A DNA stretch of 64,000 nt from the NCBI RefSeq assembly GCF_000378045.1, contig NZ_KB899100.1, positions 44,699 to 108,698 on the forward strand, given 5' to 3'. The DNA comes from Marinobacterium rhizophilum DSM 18822 (GTDB lineage: Bacteria > Pseudomonadota > Gammaproteobacteria > Pseudomonadales > Balneatricaceae). Below, piece after piece: positions 59,796 to 64,000 of this stretch. The notes beneath the pieces are model-generated. The model worked only from the letters and a program-made list of their open reading frames with translations. It was not told the origin of the DNA and did no database searches. Position 1 is the first letter of the stretch. Every line of letters starts with the position of its first letter. Position numbers and translations under genes: made by a program.

Positions 59796-61976
59796 ATGAA
59801 CAACAGGGTACACAGCGGTAACCTTCAGGTTGCCACAAGTCTATATGACTTTATCAATAACGAAGCGCTGCCAGGCACCGGTGTAACGGCCGAGCAATTC
59901 TGGACCGCGTTCGATTCGATTGTGCACGATCTTGCACCGCGCAATCGTGAACTCCTGACCAAACGAGACCAGCTGCAGGCACAGATTGACGCCTGGCACC
60001 GGGATCACAAGGGACAGGCCTTCAACTTTTCCGACTACAAGACCTTTCTGACCGACATTGGCTACCTGCTGCCCGAAGGCGATACCTTCAGCGTGACCAC
60101 CAGCAATGTCGATCCGGAAATGGCCACCATGGCAGGCCCGCAGCTCGTGGTTCCCGTCATGAACGCCCGCTACGCACTGAATGCCGCCAATGCCCGCTGG
60201 GGAAGTCTGTACGACGCCCTCTACGGCACAGACGCCATTCCAAGCGACGCCGGTGCCGAGGCAGGCAAGACCTACAACCCCGTTCGCGGCGCCAGGGTTA
60301 TCGCCTTTGCCCGCGACTTCCTCGATCAGGCCGTACCCCTGGCCGCAGGCTCCCACAAGGACACCGTCGGTTACAGCATTCGCGATGGCCAACTGGCCGT
60401 CAGTCTGAACGACGGCAGCACAAGTTCGCTGCAACAGCCCGAGAAGCTTCGCGGATTCCGCGGTGATGACGCGGCAGAGCCCACCGCCATCCTGTTGCAG
60501 AATAACGGTCTGCATTTCGAAATCCAGATTGATGCCACCAGCCGGGTCGGCAAGGATGACCCCGCCGGCATCAAGGATCTGTTGCTCGAATCGGCTCTCA
60601 CCACCATCATGGACTGCGAAGACTCCGTGGCAGCCGTGGATGCAGACGACAAGGTACTGGTGTATCGCAACTGGCTCGGCCTGATGAAAGGCGATCTGAC
60701 CGAATCGGTCAGCAAGGGTGACCAGACCGTGATCCGCAGCCTGAACCCGGATCGCGACTATACCGCCCTGGATGGCGGCAGCCTGAGCCTGAAAGGCCGC
60801 AGCCTGATGTTTGTGCGTAACGTTGGCCACCTCATGACCAACAACGCCATCCTCGACAAGGACGGCAACGAAGTGCCCGAGGGCATCCTGGACGGCATGA
60901 TCACGACCCTGATCTCCATCCACGACCTGAAAGGCAACAGCCCGCTGCGCAACACCACCACCGGCTCCATGTATATCGTCAAGCCGAAGATGCATGGACC
61001 GGAAGAAGTGGCGTTCGCCAACGAACTATTTGGCCGTGTTGAACAGGCCCTGGGGCTGGCGCCGTTCACCCTGAAAATGGGCATCATGGATGAGGAACGC
61101 CGCACTACGGTGAACCTGAAAGAATGCATCCGTGCCGCCCAGGACCGCGTGGTGTTCATCAACACCGGTTTCCTCGATCGCACGGGAGATGAAATCCATA
61201 CCTCAATGGAAGCAGGTCCCGTCATCCGCAAGGGCGACATGAAGGGCGCCAAGTGGATCCAGGCCTACGAAGACTCCAACGTCGACATTGGCCTGGCCTG
61301 TGGACTGCAGGGCCGCGCCCAGATCGGCAAGGGCATGTGGGCCATTCCCGATCAGATGGCCAATATGCTCAAGGCCAAGATCGGACACCCGCTGGCCGGA
61401 GCCAACACCGCCTGGGTACCGTCCCCCACGGCCGCAACCCTGCACGCCATGCACTATCACCACGTGGATGTATTCGCCCGCCAGGATGAACTCAAGAGCC
61501 GTCCACGCGCCAGCGTTGACGACATCCTGACCATCCCTGTCGCGCAGAACCCCAACTGGTCCGACGAGGAAATCCAGCAGGAACTTGACAACAACGCCCA
61601 GGGCATCCTCGGCTACGTTGTACGCTGGGTTGACCAGGGTGTCGGCTGCTCCAAGGTGCCGGATATCAACAATGTGGGCCTGATGGAAGACCGCGCGACC
61701 CTGCGCATCTCCGCCCAGCACATTGCCAACTGGCTGCACCACGGCATCTGCAGCCGCGAGCAGGTGATTGAAACCCTGCAGCGCATGGCCGGCGTAGTGG
61801 ACGGCCAGAACAGCGAAGATCCGCTGTACCAGCCCATGGCCGGCAACTTCGCCGACAGTGTTGCCTTCCAGGCGGCCTGTGAGCTGGTGCTTGAAGGCCG
61901 CGAGCAGCCTAACGGCTACACCGAGCCGGTACTGCACCGTCGTCGCATCGAAGCCAAGGCCAAGGCCGCCCGCTGA
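59796..61976 (+). CDS. glcB: Malate synthase G
   Basis: Condenses glyoxylate and acetyl-CoA to malate in the glyoxylate bypass or glycolate use. The 726-residue length and the sequence identify the monomeric G isoform (E. coli 723). Conserved parts include [14 protein letters not shown] with metal-ligand acids, GTPRPLYE-region equivalents and [14 protein letters not shown]. The start at 59796 ([11 protein letters not shown]) has GAGG upstream; a longer in-frame reading would add 22 residues. No isocitrate lyase is in the window. Confidence 0.96.
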   Translation: MNNRVHSGNLQVATSLYDFINNEALPGTGVTAEQFWTAFDSIVHDLAPRNRELLTKRDQLQAQIDAWHRDHKGQAFNFSDYKTFLTDIGYLLPEGDTFSVTTSNVDPEMATMAGPQLVVPVMNARYALNAANARWGSLYDALYGTDAIPSDAGAEAGKTYNPVRGARVIAFARDFLDQAVPLAAGSHKDTVGYSIRDGQLAVSLNDGSTSSLQQPEKLRGFRGDDAAEPTAILLQNNGLHFEIQIDATSRVGKDDPAGIKDLLLESALTTIMDCEDSVAAVDADDKVLVYRNWLGLMKGDLTESVSKGDQTVIRSLNPDRDYTALDGGSLSLKGRSLMFVRNVGHLMTNNAILDKDGNEVPEGILDGMITTLISIHDLKGNSPLRNTTTGSMYIVKPKMHGPEEVAFANELFGRVEQALGLAPFTLKMGIMDEERRTTVNLKECIRAAQDRVVFINTGFLDRTGDEIHTSMEAGPVIRKGDMKGAKWIQAYEDSNVDIGLACGLQGRAQIGKGMWAIPDQMANMLKAKIGHPLAGANTAWVPSPTAATLHAMHYHHVDVFARQDELKSRPRASVDDILTIPVAQNPNWSDEEIQQELDNNAQGILGYVVRWVDQGVGCSKVPDINNVGLMEDRATLRISAQHIANWLHHGICSREQVIETLQRMAGVVDGQNSEDPLYQPMAGNFADSVAFQAACELVLEGREQPNGYTEPVLHRRRIEAKAKAAR

Positions 61977-62005
61977 TCGACAGTCATCGATGGCACAACT
62001 GAAAG

Positions 62006-62035
62006 GGCCAGCTAGAGATTAGCTGGCCTTTTTTT
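62006..62035 (+). terminator. glcB terminator
   Basis: Nine-bp stem GGCCAGCTA/TAGCTGGCC with a five-base loop and seven T, 30 bases after the glcB stop. Confidence 0.93.
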
Positions 62036-62159
62036 GTGCTCCGCATACGGCGCTCCAACTGCGCCCATTACACAGCCTGTTCAACAGCAACAGATCCGCT
62101 GAACTAAAATGAGGGAATTGCGCAGCCAAACGCGACCGCAAAACCGCTTCGAGGCCCCC

Positions 62160-62717
62160 ATGGCAGCACCGGAAAAGGACCTGCTGCTGCAACTTGATCA
62201 GCAGTTGCAGCAGGCGATCGAGACCAGCCAGATAGAAGTCTACGGTCAGCTCAGCCATCTCTACCATCGCGGCTTCTACAGCAACCGCACCAGCCTGTGG
62301 AGCCATTCTCCCACGCTGCTGGCGCACAGGAGACGCGGCTATCTGATCACCGCGACGCCCAAGGACGCGCTGCGCCTGGCCGTTCTGCCGGTCAAGGCCC
62401 TGGCTCCGCTCATCGTGCCGCTGATGGCACTGCGCATCGTTCCACTGGACGCTGTGCGTACTGTGCCGTTTAAAGCCGCCCCCATCGATCTGAGAGCAGC
62501 ATCAGCACTGACACTGCCGTCAAAAACCAAGACCGCTCACCTGGAGGATATAGGGCCTGGACTCGAACGTCTGTGTGAGGCAATGGAGCATTATTGCCCT
62601 TCCTGCGGACTGGACGGCTTTGCCACCCAGGCGCTGGAAGGCGGCAACCATTACCGCCACATACTGCTGTTTCGCCCGCTCGACTCGCTGGCGCTCTATG
62701 ACATAGAACCGCTTTGA
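62160..62717 (+). CDS. Unknown protein with octapeptide repeats
   Basis: A 185-residue protein I cannot assign. The N-terminal third is helical (EKDLLLQLDQQLQQAIETSQ). The middle contains tandem 8-residue units, IVPLMALR / IVPLDAVR / TVPFKAAP, encoded at 62412-62483, with a possible looser earlier unit in AVLPVKAL. A CPSCG pair and a final HYRHILLFRPLDSLALYD follow. GAGG supports the ATG at 62160; an earlier ATG at 62109 has no ribosome site. No signal peptide. It lies after the glcB terminator and before the sirtuin. Confidence 0.7.
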   Translation: MAAPEKDLLLQLDQQLQQAIETSQIEVYGQLSHLYHRGFYSNRTSLWSHSPTLLAHRRRGYLITATPKDALRLAVLPVKALAPLIVPLMALRIVPLDAVRTVPFKAAPIDLRAASALTLPSKTKTAHLEDIGPGLERLCEAMEHYCPSCGLDGFATQALEGGNHYRHILLFRPLDSLALYDIEPL

Positions 62718-62821
62718 GCAAGCCGCAGCACCACGCTGCGCAGCTAAAAGGCTGGTCCGCGAACAGACTTGCACGTACTCTGGGCGCCACCAGGATCAGA
62801 CATCGGAGGATCGCTTTTGCC

Positions 62822-63664
62822 ATGCCAGATACGACGCTGCAAGACGGCTCTCTGCAACGCCAGAGCGATGAGCTCAATGCCTTTTTGGAACGCCACCCGT
62901 GCCTGTTCGTGCTCTCGGGGGCCGGTATCAGTGCAGACTCGGGCATTCCCGACTACCGGGACCATCAGGGCAACTGGAAACGTCCGCCCCCGGTTGATCA
63001 TCGCGATTTTGTCACCCAGCACAGCTGCCGGCAGCGCTTCTGGGCTCGCAGCCTGGTGGGCTGGCCCCTGATGGCCCGGGCCAAGCCCAATGCCGCCCAC
63101 CGCGGTCTGGCCGAACTCGAGCAGCGCAAGCAAATCGAACTGCTGGTCACACAAAACGTGGACGGACTGCATCAACGGGCCGGCAGCACTCGAGTACTTG
63201 ACCTGCATGGCCGCTCCGACAGCGTTCTCTGCCTCGGCTGCCAGCAGCGCTACAGCCGAACCCAGGTGCAACAGCGGCTGGCCGACGACAACCCTGATTT
63301 CCGTGATCTGCAGGCGAGCGCTGCACCCGATGGCGATGCCGACCTGGAACGGGACTTCAGTGACTTTCGCCTGCATGATTGCGACCGCTGCGGCGGTATC
63401 CTGAAACCCGACGTGGTGTTCTTTGGTGACCAAGTGCCCAAGGAACGGGTCAGCATGGCGATGGACGCCTTGTCCCGCGCCGATGCCATGTTGGTGGTGG
63501 GTTCGTCACTGATGGTGTACTCGGGCTTTCGCTTTTGCCGCCAGGCCGCACAGCAGGGCAAACCCGTGGCCGCGATCAACCTGGGCCGGACCCGCGCCGA
63601 TGATCTGTTAAGCCTGAAGCTGCAGGCGGCCGCTGGCCCGTTACTGGAGCATTGTCTTGGCTGA
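62822..63664 (+). CDS. Sirtuin, NAD+-dependent protein deacylase (SIR2 family)
   Basis: Removes acyl groups from lysines using NAD+. The protein is 280 residues from the ATG at 62822 with GGAGGA upstream; an earlier frame start at a TTG is unlikely. Key residues: GAGIS (33-37), DSGIPDYRD (39-47), TQNVDG (110-115), catalytic His129 in LHG, and zinc ligands Cys137, Cys140, Cys187, Cys190. Unlike SIRT5-type CobB it has no obvious Tyr/Arg desuccinylase pair at the expected place, but this is uncertain. The last 24 codons lie inside a 119-bp tandem repeat that continues past the stop. No acetyltransferase is adjacent. Confidence 0.9.
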   Translation: MPDTTLQDGSLQRQSDELNAFLERHPCLFVLSGAGISADSGIPDYRDHQGNWKRPPPVDHRDFVTQHSCRQRFWARSLVGWPLMARAKPNAAHRGLAELEQRKQIELLVTQNVDGLHQRAGSTRVLDLHGRSDSVLCLGCQQRYSRTQVQQRLADDNPDFRDLQASAAPDGDADLERDFSDFRLHDCDRCGGILKPDVVFFGDQVPKERVSMAMDALSRADAMLVVGSSLMVYSGFRFCRQAAQQGKPVAAINLGRTRADDLLSLKLQAAAGPLLEHCLG

Positions 63665-63883
63665 ATCCCGGCCCCGCTGGCCCCTGCAACCCAACCTGGG
63701 GCTCTCTTGCCCGCGCCGATGATCTGTTAAGCCTGAAGCTGCAGGCAGCCGCCGGCCCGTTGCTGGAGCATTGTCTTGGCTGAATTCCGACCCCGCTGGC
63801 CCCTGCAACCCAGCCTGGGACTCTCTAGCCCGCGCCGATGATCTGCTGAGCCTGAAGCTGCAGGCGGCCGCCGGCCCGTTGCT
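63591..63883 (+). repeat. 119-bp tandem repeat, about 2.5 copies, over the sirtuin 3' end
   Basis: Copy 1 is 63591-63709 (it encodes the sirtuin tail and stop), copy 2 is 63710-63828, and copy 3 is a partial 55 bases at 63829-63883. Copies 1 and 2 differ at 8 of 119 positions; copies 2 and 3 at 3 of 55. Each copy encodes RADDLLSLKLQAAAGPLL followed by a stop a few codons later: EHCLG in copies 1 and 2, QACLR in copy 3. Because 119 is not a multiple of three, the downstream copies are out of frame with the gene and have no start of their own. Confidence 0.95.
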
Positions 63884-63906
63884 CCAGGCCTGCCTGCGCT
63901 AATCGC

Positions 63907-64000
63907 TTACGCACCGGATCGCCCGATTCGGCTATTCCATAAAGACCGCTTTCTGACCGGCTGCCGAAGCGACCCGTTAACTACCACGGGTACGGCACGG
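63907..64000. other. End of window, nothing recognised
   Basis: The last bases past the repeats contain no start, hairpin with T-run or coding segment that I can support. Confidence 0.5.

Noticed and set aside
62714..62821. N-terminal extension of the sirtuin by 36 residues from a TTG
   Set aside because: The TTG overlaps the previous stop, the extension is basic and unlike sirtuins, and an ATG with GGAGGA lies at the expected place.

Overview
The window is a 64-kb stretch of a gammaproteobacterial chromosome, dense with housekeeping genes and without any visible rRNA, tRNA, insertion sequence, prophage or CRISPR array. Gene content and order (nrdR-glyA; pilMNOPQ-aroK-aroB-damX-like-gltB-gltD; ponA/maeB/rpmE/priA; argS-SPOR-hslVU-DUF971-ubiE-ubiJ) resemble Pseudomonas and its relatives, including the Oceanospirillales. 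GC content looks fairly high. I infer a free-living, probably aquatic relative of that group; the species cannot be named from the sequence alone.

Layout. 1-9.3 kb: ribD start, nrdR, glyA, a small heat-shock protein, ettA, radA, metY, a beta-carbonic anhydrase and hemE. 9.5-16 kb: a proline-use cluster made of an AraC-type regulator, a PutA without its usual C-terminal domain, a separate small gene that encodes that domain, and putP. 16.2-22.6 kb: a tiny DUF2061 membrane protein and glutamate synthase gltBD. 23-31.2 kb: a tightly packed type IV pilus operon (pilMNOPQ) continuing into aroK, aroB and a DamX-like SPOR protein. 31.3-40.4 kb: PBP1A, malic enzyme, a decayed intergenic segment, rpmE, priA and argS. 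40.4-45.1 kb: an FtsN-like SPOR protein, heat-shock protease hslVU, and ubiquinone genes ubiE and ubiJ. 45.2-52.5 kb: HemJ, pirin, a di-haem cytochrome lipoprotein, an SDR, a fumarylacetoacetase-family protein, and a divergent MFS/LysR pair. 52.6-62 kb: ppnP, serA, a lipase-like hydrolase, a large MscK-type channel, a thioesterase, a DUF4870 protein and malate synthase G. 62.1-64 kb: an unknown protein with octapeptide repeats and a sirtuin whose 3' end lies in a 119-bp tandem repeat.

The most notable observations are: (1) the split PutA, whose C-terminal ALDH-like domain and conserved terminal motif are on a separate gene in another frame; (2) the 119-bp repeat at the sirtuin 3' end, with a period not divisible by three and each copy ending in its own stop; (3) a perfect FNR/ANR box between the small heat-shock gene and ettA; (4) a good sigma-32 promoter in front of hslVU; (5) a perfect 6-4-6 operator directly downstream of the putative promoter of the di-haem cytochrome gene; (6) a decayed segment between rpmE and maeB. 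Nothing in the window looks like a defence system or a large novel cluster.
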